Below are positions 33,066 to 42,505 of a stretch of DNA of 64,000 nucleotides, one piece after another. Position 1 is the stretch's first letter. Each line of letters begins with the position of its first letter. This DNA comes from Dermanyssus gallinae (lineage: Eukaryota; Arthropoda; Arachnida; Mesostigmata; Dermanyssidae): assembly GCA_003439945.1 (NCBI GenBank), contig QVRM01002061.1, positions 1 through 64,000 of the forward strand, given 5' to 3'. The notes under the pieces are model-generated. The model had not been told where the DNA came from. It saw only the letters and a program-made list of their open reading frames with translations, and ran no database searches. The position numbers and the translations under genes are program-made.

Positions 33066-35954
33066 TTACGGGTTCTCTAACCCAGGGTTAGCCCAGTTCA
33101 GCAATGTGCCCCGAACAGACGCTGCATTTCCTCGTTGGATGTCAAGCGACAGCCTCTGACGCAAGAATTCGGATGCTCTCGAGTCTCCTGTTGAAAGATT
33201 AAGGCTTCTGCCTACGCGTTGAATCAGTTTGAGCGTAAGGGGGCCTGCAGTTCCCATCGTCTCGAACGCCAACGGACAAAATTCGTGCGGATAATCCACA
33301 CTAGAATATTTCCTGCATTTGTTAGCCTCAGCTAACCTGGAAGCATGACCTGCTCGGTCCGCACCTGCACCGACCATCGAAGGGGCTAATGAGTCGGTTA
33401 CAGTTGCGTCCCAAACAAGCATGCGGCCACGCTCAAAGGGCGTCAAAGTCAGGCCGTCAGGTCTTTTTCCGTCATCCCTCGATAGACCCGGGGGCTCTAA
33501 AACACATGGGAAGCCGGCAGATCGAAGTGCGCGACTAAAGGTGTCATTTAGAGCGGAGTGACGTGCTCGTCGGCCTGCACTTAACGCGCATGATAGGCCA
33601 TGATGGGCCAACGCGTCCACAAAATCACCACAACGACATCGGTGGGGCACGACTAGGTCAACACCAAGCCGTAGCCCTGCGCTTATGCGCGTGGTCTCGT
33701 CGTCCAACAGAGTCCCAATTCGCGGACATGGTAAGGCGTGTAGCCAAGCCCCAGCCCCTTGACTACTAACAGCTCGAAGCCTGGCTTTATCGGCAACAGA
33801 CGGTGCTCTATTAATCAAGTTTGCTAGTCGCTTTTCTTGTAGCGGGGTTGTCCAATTGCCCTGGTTAGCCCTATCGTCGGGAGGAGAATCAAATAACAAC
33901 GACAATTCGTCGGTCAGTCTTTGAAGTTCACCGTTATAGGCGTCCCACCCATCACTGTCCAATAATGCCTTAACCCTGTCCGCGGCCTGGGTCAATGACG
34001 ATACGATTGCAGGTCCTGCCGTCATGACCGCGTCCGGCACACCTAGGCCGCCTAAAGAAACCGGGAGCATTACCTGTTCCCTTGCCGCAGCGGTCAGCTT
34101 AAGATTTAGTATGATCTCTAAAATGTCTAAGCTAAGTCCATTAAAAGGCTGTAAGAGCTCTTGTGATAAAAACAGGTTGCAACCTCTAAGCAGGTGTGTT
34201 AACCTCGTGGCTGAAAAACAAGATCTAAGAAGGAATAAGCCGCAGTGGGCCCCCAATTGGGGTAGTCTGCTTGCCGCAAAGTCAAGTTTGTCCCTTCGAC
34301 TGTCTAATGCCTTTGCAATGCCTTCTGGCAATAAGGGGACACCTAGCAGCTCCAGATTAACCTTGTCCACTACACGACAGCCCGGAAGTAGGTCAAAAAG
34401 GTTAGTTAAATCTAACGGCTCAACTTCGTTGTGAGCTGTGACATATACTTCACATTTAACCGGGTTCAATGTCAGACCGCTAATAGCACTAAATTCAATA
34501 ACTTTCCGTATGTCGTCAAGTACGGTCGGGAGGTCCCCGCCCAGAATCCCGTCATCTAAGTACCAGGCATTAAGGGGGGACTGCAGTGAATCCACCAATT
34601 CCTTAATACACAAACAAAAAAGTGGAGGACCCAGGGGATCACCCTGCTGAAGACCTGTCTGCGATAGCATAGCGTTGTGGGGCATTACCAGGTGGGATGG
34701 TTCTAAACCATAGGCCAGGTTCGTATGGTGAAACAGTAACGGTGCCCACGACTTGACGGCTCGAAGCAAATGATCCCTCCGGACGCTATTGAAGGCGTTT
34801 CGGAAGTCCAGCTTAACCATCACCGTTGGCAATTTGCGCGATTGCAAAAATGCACGAGCACAGTGGACTACTACCTCTGTACCCCCCGGGGTAGCGAATC
34901 CTAGCTGGTGTTGGCCAAGAGTTGCTGAAATAGCTTCCCTATTATCGTAGCAGCCGATTTTGGCCGCCAGTCTGCGAACGACTGAGGAACAAGCGATCGG
35001 ACGTAATGAGCCATCTTTTTTTTTTAATGCAAACATCCTTGCCCCAAAGATGAGCGGTAAAAGACAAGACGGGGGCGAGCCCCATCTGAGTACATCCACG
35101 ACTTTAGCGATGGCGTCCGCCAGTCGACCGGCAGTGCTGCCCAGCGCACCAGACAACAAGTCCTGCAACAGACGGGGTCGTATGAAGTCTAAGCCGGCAG
35201 CTGAACTTCTGCTAAATGTCTTCATCGCACTCAGTACCTCTTCCCGTGAGGTTGAAGAAGGCAGTGTGACTGCCGGTGGTGTGGGCATGGAGAGATCCGT
35301 AGGCGCATCTGGATGTTTGGAGCGGAGAGCTTCTGTATTCTCGTTGGCTGTCGCTAGCATATCCTGGGAGCTCACCAATCTGGCAGCACCGGAGATATCG
35401 CCTTCTGACAGCTTGACTTTCACTCGTCTGGGAAGGTCATCCTCGAGGTGGGCCATCATTTTGCGTCCTGATCCCTCGTGTGTCAGATCCCTAAGCCTTA
35501 ATCCCGACGAAAAGTCGCGTAGGTTCTTCCTGATCAGAACAGACAGGGATTGAGCATCCTTTCTGGCTCGAGGGAGTCGCAACACGACCGGAGCGAAGGA
35601 GAACAAGGAGTACCAGGCGGAGAGGTCGTTGTCCTTGGCGACATTTAGGAAGACCTTGGTGAGCTCCTCCGCAACAGTAGACCGCACAGATTTGGGTAAA
35701 ATGCGTAACAGTTTGGCATGACGCATGTTTGCCTGGATATCGCTGAGTAGTGTGTTAACATCAAAGTCTTCTGCCCGAGCCTGGTGGGATGTGGACGGCC
35801 TGTTGACGGCATCGGCGTGTCTGACCGATATATGTCTGGCGAGACCCCTCCTCGTGAAGACACCTCTACACACAGGACATGTTGCCCTGTTGGGGTCACC
35901 GACAACAAAAGCATGATCGGCCTCACTTCCGTTTGGGATCTCGTTATCTGGCAT
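33066..35954 (-). CDS. Retrotransposon ORF2: C2H2 finger, reverse transcriptase, restriction-like endonuclease
   Basis: This 962-residue protein would nick target DNA and copy element RNA by target-primed reverse transcription. An N-terminal C2H2 finger (CPVCRGVFTRRGLARHISVRH in part, residues ~26-46) probably binds DNA. The polymerase has motif A VKLDFRNAFNSVRRDHL (~383), motif B TGLQQGDPLGPPLF, and motif C WYLDDGILGG (~462), with LDD in place of the common ADD. Near the C-terminus a C/H-rich segment (CRCGDFVDALAHHGLSC) precedes KRPDGLTL (~830), VWDATVTDSLA and KCRKYSS, a PD-(D/E)xK-type nuclease. The final block, LRQRLSLDIQRGNAASVRGT, recurs in the 15.0-kb fragment. No APE endonuclease is seen. 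The start ATG overlaps the ORF1 stop by one base. Confidence 0.92.
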   Translation of the reverse strand: MPDNEIPNGSEADHAFVVGDPNRATCPVCRGVFTRRGLARHISVRHADAVNRPSTSHQARAEDFDVNTLLSDIQANMRHAKLLRILPKSVRSTVAEELTKVFLNVAKDNDLSAWYSLFSFAPVVLRLPRARKDAQSLSVLIRKNLRDFSSGLRLRDLTHEGSGRKMMAHLEDDLPRRVKVKLSEGDISGAARLVSSQDMLATANENTEALRSKHPDAPTDLSMPTPPAVTLPSSTSREEVLSAMKTFSRSSAAGLDFIRPRLLQDLLSGALGSTAGRLADAIAKVVDVLRWGSPPSCLLPLIFGARMFALKKKDGSLRPIACSSVVRRLAAKIGCYDNREAISATLGQHQLGFATPGGTEVVVHCARAFLQSRKLPTVMVKLDFRNAFNSVRRDHLLRAVKSWAPLLFHHTNLAYGLEPSHLVMPHNAMLSQTGLQQGDPLGPPLFCLCIKELVDSLQSPLNAWYLDDGILGGDLPTVLDDIRKVIEFSAISGLTLNPVKCEVYVTAHNEVEPLDLTNLFDLLPGCRVVDKVNLELLGVPLLPEGIAKALDSRRDKLDFAASRLPQLGAHCGLFLLRSCFSATRLTHLLRGCNLFLSQELLQPFNGLSLDILEIILNLKLTAAAREQVMLPVSLGGLGVPDAVMTAGPAIVSSLTQAADRVKALLDSDGWDAYNGELQRLTDELSLLFDSPPDDRANQGNWTTPLQEKRLANLINRAPSVADKARLRAVSSQGAGAWLHALPCPRIGTLLDDETTRISAGLRLGVDLVVPHRCRCGDFVDALAHHGLSCALSAGRRARHSALNDTFSRALRSAGFPCVLEPPGLSRDDGKRPDGLTLTPFERGRMLVWDATVTDSLAPSMVGAGADRAGHASRLAEANKCRKYSSVDYPHEFCPLAFETMGTAGPLTLKLIQRVGRSLNLSTGDSRASEFLRQRLSLDIQRGNAASVRGTLLNWANPGLENP

Positions 35955-35956
35955 TA
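35952..35956 (-). promoter_or_regulatory. TAATG stop-restart overlap between ORF1 and ORF2
   Basis: On the minus strand the ORF1 stop TAA (35956-35954) and the ORF2 start ATG (35954-35952) share one A. The same UAAUG pentanucleotide supports termination-reinitiation in the silkworm retrotransposon SART1. Use here is inferred from sequence only. Confidence 0.8.
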
Positions 35957-37438
35957 TGATGTGAAAGCTTTAAGCTTCTCTGCAAGTGGAAGGAGGGCCA
36001 AGAGAGGTTTTAGGGCCTCTGCAATCGTCTTCAAAGTTGCCGCTAAATCAGGACTGATGCCCTCTAGCATCCGAGCGACGTCCGTTATGGCGCCTCCAAC
36101 GTCTCTGCGCGGCGTCTTGGAATGGATCTTTCTCTTCGAGATAAATTTAGAAGCGCGCCGCGGCCGAACTTGGCGACTCCTGTATGCCTTGGCTCGCTTT
36201 TGTTTGGGCTTTGGTAACGGCCGCGGATTAGGAAGAAGCAGCTGAGGCGAGGTGCTTTCTTGCGTGGCGGATATGCCCCTGAGAACTGCTGCGTAGGAAG
36301 CTTTGCTATTGTTAGAACAACCAGTTTGTGCAGTTTCTGTGACAGTGCCTGTGACGTCAGGACCTTCCGTAATCGATGCACTCGGGTGCGCTGCTTTAAC
36401 TTGCTGAAGAACTCTGGCCTCCATGATAATCCTGTTACGCTCACGAAGATAAGCCACACGCGGACAAGAAGGCGATCCGGCCGCGTGAGGGCCACCACAG
36501 TTTACACATTTCGATTGTTTGATGCAACTCGACGCCAAATGATCAGATCCTCCACATTTCTTGCAGGCTTTGCGAAGAGTGCACCTGTCCGCTAGATGTC
36601 CCACTCGTTGGCAATTGTAGCATAATTTTGGTTGCTCAGGCTCCAGTACGACTGAGTGGGTTTTGTACCCCAGGAAGACAGATACCGGCGGTTGGCGGTC
36701 AAACGTCAGTATCACTTTGCTGAGTGGGGTTTTACCAGCGTGACCTGTGCGGAATAAACGTCGAGCGTGCACCACACCGCAATCTGCTAGCTCTTCGCGT
36801 ATCTCGTCGTCTGTAAATGCAACATCGACGCCTTGAATTCTCGCCTTGAATGAGGTTAGAGCCGGGCACGTTACCGTGACGGGTATCGACCCTATTGCAG
36901 AAAGTTGCGTAAGCTTTCTGGCAGCATCTTCTGAGTTTACCCATACGGATATAGCGGCTTTACTGCTTGATATCTTGCAGTCAGGGCAATTGGAATGAAT
37001 AGCCTTACATAACTGCAGCAATGTACCATCTGCGAACTCACTTGAAGCAGGATCTTCGTTTGCTTTTCTCCGGATGACTACTTTAAAAGCGTTGAGTAGG
37101 CCGCTGGACGCATCCACTCTCAGTTTATCCAACTGACGTTGCTCGCGAGATATAGTTTTCTGCTCACGCTTTGACACCACCAGCGTAAATGGTTCGTCAG
37201 GTTCATTGCAACCTGTAACTTTTTTTCGCTTACACCCTGGCGCTGCACCTTCTTCCACTATCTCCGACGTTTCGGCACCTCTACTGGAGTCGACTTCGGA
37301 TGCGCCACCAGCCTTGCTGCTGACTGGCTTCGAGACACCGGCTTTGGCCGCGATTGGTGTCTCTTTGGCAATTGTGCTCCTAAGCTTGGAGATATCCAAA
37401 CTGTCAGGCGGCTTACTGCCGCAGGATTCCCCTGGCAT
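35954..37438 (-). CDS. Retrotransposon ORF1: Gag-like zinc-knuckle protein
   Basis: This 494-residue protein would bind element RNA to form the ribonucleoprotein. The first ~100 residues are polar and charged. A middle region (~100-265) resembles the RNA-binding fold of jockey-type Gag proteins (for example FKARIQGVDVAFTDDEIREE then SKVILTFDRQPPVSVFLGYK). It is followed by three knuckles at ~275-327: CYNCQRVGHLADRC, CKKCGGSDHLASSC (both CX2CX4HX4C), and a variant CVNCGGPHAAGSPSC (CX2CX3HX6C). A very basic tract (RQVRPRRASKFISKRK, ~425) could act in nuclear import. The frame ends in TAATG, which starts ORF2. Confidence 0.88.
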   Translation of the reverse strand: MPGESCGSKPPDSLDISKLRSTIAKETPIAAKAGVSKPVSSKAGGASEVDSSRGAETSEIVEEGAAPGCKRKKVTGCNEPDEPFTLVVSKREQKTISREQRQLDKLRVDASSGLLNAFKVVIRRKANEDPASSEFADGTLLQLCKAIHSNCPDCKISSSKAAISVWVNSEDAARKLTQLSAIGSIPVTVTCPALTSFKARIQGVDVAFTDDEIREELADCGVVHARRLFRTGHAGKTPLSKVILTFDRQPPVSVFLGYKTHSVVLEPEQPKLCYNCQRVGHLADRCTLRKACKKCGGSDHLASSCIKQSKCVNCGGPHAAGSPSCPRVAYLRERNRIIMEARVLQQVKAAHPSASITEGPDVTGTVTETAQTGCSNNSKASYAAVLRGISATQESTSPQLLLPNPRPLPKPKQKRAKAYRSRQVRPRRASKFISKRKIHSKTPRRDVGGAITDVARMLEGISPDLAATLKTIAEALKPLLALLPLAEKLKAFTS

Positions 37439-37439
37439 T

Positions 37440-37466
37440 GTCCTAGGCTTTTAAATGCCTTAGGAC
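37440..37466 (-). promoter_or_regulatory. Hairpin abutting the ORF1 start codon
   Basis: The minus strand reads GTCCTAAGGC, an A/T loop, then GCCTAGGAC, and the start ATG follows after one base. The stem is 9 base pairs with one bulged A. It may shape translation initiation or mark the true 5' end of the element. Confidence 0.55.
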
Positions 37467-37479
37467 AAAAAATAAATTC

Positions 37480-37590
37480 TAAAAAAAAAAAAAAAAAAAC
37501 AAAAAAAAAATGCCACACTTGGGATTTGAACCGGGACTTCGCAGCTAACAGTCGCAGACGCCACCACCAGGCTACGACAGCTCCACGAGG
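37480..37590 (-). repeat. tRNA-like unit and T-run upstream of the retrotransposon
   Basis: On the minus strand a box A-like TAGCCTGGTGGTGG and a perfect box B-like GGTTCAAATCC are followed by GTGTGGCA and about 30 T residues with one G. This is the layout of a Pol III unit or a SINE head with its terminator. The acceptor stem does not pair, so this is not an intact tRNA gene. Confidence 0.45.
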
Positions 37591-37599
37591 TTAACACAC

Positions 37600-38590
37600 A
37601 CGTAAGCAGTACTGATCCCCGCCGCAGGTTGGTCACAGCCGTATGGCTAGCGATGACATGGTGTTCTACTATAATACATCGTAAGTGCTCCTCTAGCCGA
37701 ACACCCTGGAACAGAACGCTTGCGGGTAAATCTTTATAACATTCTGAGAAAAAGCGATGTAAGAACTTTGTACACTACGCTGGTTAGTGCTAAACCTAGG
37801 TAGTTTTCTGGCGTTGTAGTGTCATCGTTTTCCTAAAAATTGTGTTTCTCTTTTTGTTTTTTTTGTTTGGAATCGCCTTCTGTCTTATGCAGTTATTGTA
37901 AAAGTTGACAAGGTCACAGCTTTAAGGTGTCAGGCCCGGAAGACTTCCCGTCGTCTTTCTGTCACGTTAGCCTGAAGGAGCTCTTTCTCGGGGAAGTCAC
38001 GAGCTCTCGCTCTCATGTTCATCGTTGTCTGGCAGGACACAGTCGCGAGAGGAATTTGCCACAAAATGTTCTAGCCACCCATCGTCACAAATTCGTGGAT
38101 TTGGTCGCTTATAGGGTTAGGGAAGGGGAATCCGTGTTTGGCTAGATTACTACTGCGTCTCTCTTTGCATTGACAATTTAAAGATTTGGTAATATGTACA
38201 TCTCTCTCGGAATCCTTCCACTCTTTCTCCTGTCACGCGCATCGCGTGATATCGAAGTTGATGCGACGTGGTGTGATACTTCCACGCAGCACATCGAGTG
38301 GCACTTGAGGCTGATTGCCGTTAGCGTTACCATGATGCTGCCGTTTGCGAACTTTGGTGTCCGTTGTGTTGACGTCCGACGATGATGTACTGTTGAGTAG
38401 TTCTGATCATTGATGCGTTTTGATAACTTTTTGCCTAGCTCATCAATGTGCATTTGCAATGTTCTTTTTTAAATTGTTCCGTAAGGTTAAAAAATGCCCG
38501 TGTACAGTTTTTTTTTTTATGTCATGGCCGATTTTATAGTCCTCTCCGGCATTCACCTTTGTCTAAGTTGGTAACCATGAAAACCAGTTT
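37600..38590. other. No recognisable gene
   Basis: About 1 kb with short frames only and no repeat family identified. Confidence 0.45.
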
Positions 38591-38596
38591 AGGAGT

Positions 38597-38666
38597 GACC
38601 AGTCCGAGTCTCGAATTCAGGCCTCCCGACGCAAGGAAAAGGCTTTGCCACTAAGCCAGCTTGGTC
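38597..38666 (-). tRNA. tRNA-like sequence, probably a tRNA-derived relic
   Basis: The minus strand can be drawn as a cloverleaf: partial acceptor pairing GACCA/TGGTC, a D arm GGCT/AGCC around box A GGCTTAGTGGC, a five-pair anticodon stem with loop TTGCGTC (GCG in the anticodon place), and a T arm around ATTCGAGAC with one mismatch. The variable loop is too short, and the base after the anticodon is T, so a functional gene is doubtful. Confidence 0.3.
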
Positions 38667-39089
38667 GCGGTATGTTTGGATTTCGCTTAGGCAACCGCTG
38701 CACGACTCTGTGCACAGTAATTGGCTCTGTTGTATCGATATCTCGGACGTGATTTGCAATGACGGTAGCTTTTGTCCGGAATTTGAAAGCAACAGTGTGT
38801 ATGAGCAGCGTTGCTGCAGCCATTGCTGCAGGTTGTTCGATAGACTTTGCTTGAACAAATTCTCCACCGCACGTTGCGTAAGGTGCACTAGAGTTAGGTC
38901 ATATTATTTATTATTAGTGGGTATTGCCTTAATCGTTCGGCTCGAGTCCTGTCAGGCGCGAAGACTTACCGTTAGGTGGCTGAGTCCCACAATGTTTGAG
39001 CGTTGGTATGTCAGGGGGCCTACCAACTCCCGTGATGTTTTCTTTTAGTCGTACGTAAATGTATTTTAAACCCTAAACCTCCTAAAAAA

Positions 39090-39668
39090 ATTTATATATT
39101 TATATTAGTGTGTAATTATCACACTTGTGTTGAGTCAACGTTTTCACACTTATAAATTAAGTTCGTCTCGTCCCATGGCGCGATGGGACTTCGTATGTTT
39201 TGATCACACAAATAGAAGTCGTACGTATTGCGATACCTCTCACAAAGTCTATCAAAGACTCTCTGTTAATAAATGTGCTGTGCTACACTTTGGCTATATG
39301 CTTCCCCCGTATGGCATCGAGGATTCGCATGTGATGAGAAGATTCCGGCCACAGTTCACAAAAAGTTCATAAGGCATGTCGCCTACCGCTGCAACATTAG
39401 CAGGAATAATACTGAGTGCGTGGACATAGCCGTTATATTAGATAGTATTGACAGATGTACGTTTACAAGCATATGTAAGCAGCCTGATAGATTCAACAAG
39501 TTCTTTAAAGTCATGACGACGATAACTCGCTCTGGTTTAAACATTCAGGCTAAAGCCGTAGCCAGAAAGGAAATCGTAAATAGAATGCTGGAAAAAAGTA
39601 CCGGCCTCCGTCAGGCAGACAAAGCCTCTGCTCAAATTCAAATGCTATTTCAAAGAGCACTATCTTGA
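39090..39668 (+). pseudogene. Possible LINE C-terminal fragment
   Basis: The plus strand contains VNKCAVLHFG, which is like the N-KC-V-HFG motif after the catalytic Asp pair in CR1-type polymerases. In a second frame it has TFTSICKQPDRFNKFFKV, loosely like the conserved end of such ORFs. The frames do not join. Support is weak. Confidence 0.3.
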
Positions 39669-40013
39669 AACTTTGGTATCTGATTAAAAGTGATATAGAC
39701 ATACAACCATGTTGCAATATATTGTAAATAGGTAAACATGGCATATATAAATTATACATTGTTATCTCATAAACGAAACTCCGAATAAGCTATTTGCTTA
39801 ATGGAGCTTGAAATTGCATGTGTGCAATTATGTTACAAGAAATGTCAATAAACAAACAGTTGAACAGTTGAAAACTGTTTGGCAACAAAACGTAATGTTC
39901 GCGTGGCGCACAGCCCGCAAGCGCAATCATGTACAGCCAAACATCTAAATCGCCGGATGGTACGTTTGTCATCAAGTTTCGAGAATCCTAAATAAAGCCT
40001 TCCTGCCAAAGGG

Positions 40014-40030
40014 TATATATATATATATAT
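40014..40030. repeat. Short (TA)n tract
   Basis: About 17 bases of alternating AT, directly left of the candidate LTR. Confidence 0.9.
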
Positions 40031-40421
40031 TGTAACGAAGTTACTGTGTACGCATCATAGCGCAATTCAAATAAGTTCTAACCGACCACGTCCAACGGCT
40101 ACAGCGCCCGCGCCAGAATCTCAACGTACACAACGTTCACCGAATGATACATGTGTCAACCGAACAAGACATGTCTCAACCAGCCGGCCGAGAACAGCCA
40201 CAGCCTTTCCTCCAACGTCCTCCGTCGTCCAAACGAGCATCGGCCGACATCGGGAGAGGGTCGACCTATGATCGGCAGTCCAAGTCAAACAGTCACTTAA
40301 CCTGTATTCCTATACGAAACAAACACAAACTGCTGTACATTTCCACCGATTTGAGAGCGGGTTCTGGCACCCTTTGGGGTGTCAGAGCCAAGCTGACTTA
40401 GCGTAACACAACAACGTTACA
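40031..40421. repeat. Candidate solo LTR
   Basis: A 391-base segment begins TGTAACG and ends CGTTACA, a 7-base inverted terminal match with the TG...CA ends of retroviral-type LTRs. The flanks are ATAT-rich on both sides (TATAT left, ATATA right), compatible with a short target duplication but not diagnostic. No second copy or internal domain is in the window. It could also be a small inverted-repeat element. Confidence 0.35.
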
Positions 40422-40799
40422 ATATAAAGAGTTGGTTTAAAGAGAGGCTTAAAAAGCAAAATGCACGAAGTGGTAACTTCATAGAGGTAAAGTAGCCCCA
40501 TGAGATCGTAACTCGTTGCTTCCACAAGCTTGGCATTTCTGCTCTTTTCAGTGCCTTTCTTACTATTTCATTGAACTCTGCGAGTCTTGTGAACCTATCG
40601 GAACTGTTTAGACAGCCGATAATCGACCAGTTCACAACACGACATGCATGAGAATGGCTCACAGACGGGAGGGCGCCTATCCTAAACAAAACTAACAACA
40701 CGCGGAAGTTGTTAGGAGCGTGGCGCCAAGGTAAGAGAAGGCAGGGCTTGAGGCTATCACCCGCTAAAGAAATGCTGAGGTCATTCATGATATCCCAAT

Positions 40800-42505
40800 T
40801 GCTGACTTTTACAGGCGTTGAGAAAATGCATTTTCACGTGCTCTTTCAGAAGGACCGGGCCCAGCTTGCTCCTAATCATCGCATTTGTCGACGTCTACGC
40901 CCTGTCAAGGCTACACATGAACCTCGGACTAATCATAAGCACGAAGAGCCTTACTTTGAGAAATCAGACAGTCTTCGGACATTGCCTACTTCCCCGTAAA
41001 GAGGGACAAGTGCCGTTCTTACTGTGTCTTTTCTATGCGCTGTGAACATCACTGCAACGTATAACGTGTCTGGCACCCAATCGACTTCCACGCCTGAATT
41101 TGATGGCTTTGGTCTTCCTGGTGTTTATCTCAAATGCCTTTAAGACAAGGAACGCCTCTACCACAAAGGTAATGCACTTAATCGCACCCAAGTCGTGATG
41201 TGTGACCACGGTATCATCTGCATAAATCGCCACCACGCATTTTTGGTACTTACCTTGTCGCACGTAACCGACAAGATCAACAAGGAGAAGGGTAAACGAG
41301 ACGCAGCTTAGCGGGTCTCTTTGCGGAGTCCCCACATTTTGCTTAATCTCCAATACACCCTGCTCACCATCTACCGACATGGTGTCTTCAAAGAAGCTTG
41401 CTATTACCCTCAAGGGAAAGTAATCTACTCCTGCTTGTTGGAATGCCAGCAGATCATCATCATCAACCTAGCAGATCACGAGGGGCTTTGTCAAAGGCCT
41501 TGACGCAGTCAATAAAGACTGCATACAGATGACCTTTTAATTGTGATGCAGCTCGCACGATTTTGACCGGTAAACGTGAATTGCATGATGGGTTACTCGG
41601 CCTCTCCTAAAGCCGAATTGCTCCGGAAGGGTCTGTCTCTTCAGCCAAGTGCTCCATCCGCCGAATAACCATCTTGCAGAAAATCTTTTTCAATGTGTGG
41701 TCTGAGGCCACTCCACTCCACGATAGAGAATTGGATCATGCTCGCGGATTCTGTACAATGGGGGGATACGATAGCAACGTCACGATTGAATGAACGATTG
41801 ACTAGTTAGGTGACTTTCTACCTGTCCGCCACTGAGCGGGTTCACCGCCCTGCGAGGTCGCACGATATAAGCCGAGGGACCTCGTTCTGCTCTTCCGAGC
41901 AGATGTCGTTCTTCCTACCTCGCGTGTCCCGTTTTATGTCTACAGCAAAGTCTTATAGAGACATTTCTATGCTCAAAGCAGTCCCTGCCTGTCTTGCAGC
42001 GATTATGGTGCTCTTGATCTTGCCTGGCGCAAGAGACGCCCGAGCACTTTACTATGGGCGAAATAGCAGGTTTGTAAAAACCACGCACGTGATCTTTTCT
42101 GCCATACCTTTTTCCACTTCACTGCACTTTTCACCGTCCTCTCCAGCAGGTTCCAGGTGGTGTCGATAACAGCTTAGGACGTACCGCAAACCCGCCTACC
42201 GCTCTGCCCAAAAGCGACAGATCAATCCGCCTCATTGCAGTCTAGCGCGGCTGGTTTTGTCGGTCTCGCCAAATACCGCAAACATCAACAACGACCAATA
42301 CTGCTTGATGTTTTTGGGCGGCTTCATCGAGAACATCAAATATTGTAGGTTGACAAGGACGTGAAACAATAGGTCGATGGTGTGACTTAAATATGTGTAG
42401 TCTTCACGCGCATTCGCACATCTCAGACCACCTAAGGTCTCGCCGTTATCATCGTTGGCCCCACAATCGATTCTGGCATTGAAATCTTTTGTAGCGGCGC
42501 TGGCC
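40800..42505 (-). pseudogene. Decayed APE-type LINE with endonuclease and reverse transcriptase remnants
   Basis: The minus strand, read from high to low coordinates, shows DFNARIDCGANDDNGETLG (~42430-42490), like the GDFNA motif of APE endonucleases. The polymerase follows: QFGFRRGRVTHHAIHVYR (~41570-41630), GHLYAVFIDCVKAFDKAPRD (~41490-41545), and then at 41413-41033 VGTPQRDPLSCVSF and VAIYADDTVVTHHD, i.e. motifs A, B and YADD. Frames change several times and stops are present. The frame at 40417-40788 may be its C-terminus, without motif support. Confidence 0.75.

Larger units (their letters stand above)
32998..37466 (-). mobile_element. Bicistronic RLE-type non-LTR retrotransposon, apparently intact
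   Basis: The minus strand carries a short leader with a hairpin (37440-37466), ORF1 (37438-35954), ORF2 (35954-33066) and a short 3' untranslated region ending near 32998. Both ORFs are open throughout, so the copy could be autonomous and young. ORF2 has a C-terminal restriction-like endonuclease and no APE domain, as in the R2/R4/NeSL/CRE-type lineages. ORF1 is a zinc-knuckle Gag-like protein of the kind usual in jockey, I and R1 elements. The clade (Utopia-like or another RLE group) cannot be settled without a tree. The exact 5' end and target duplication were not identified. Confidence 0.88.

Noticed and set aside
34960..35553. A 197-codon plus-strand open frame inside the retrotransposon.
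   Set aside because: It is antisense to the reverse transcriptase ORF2 and has no recognisable domain.
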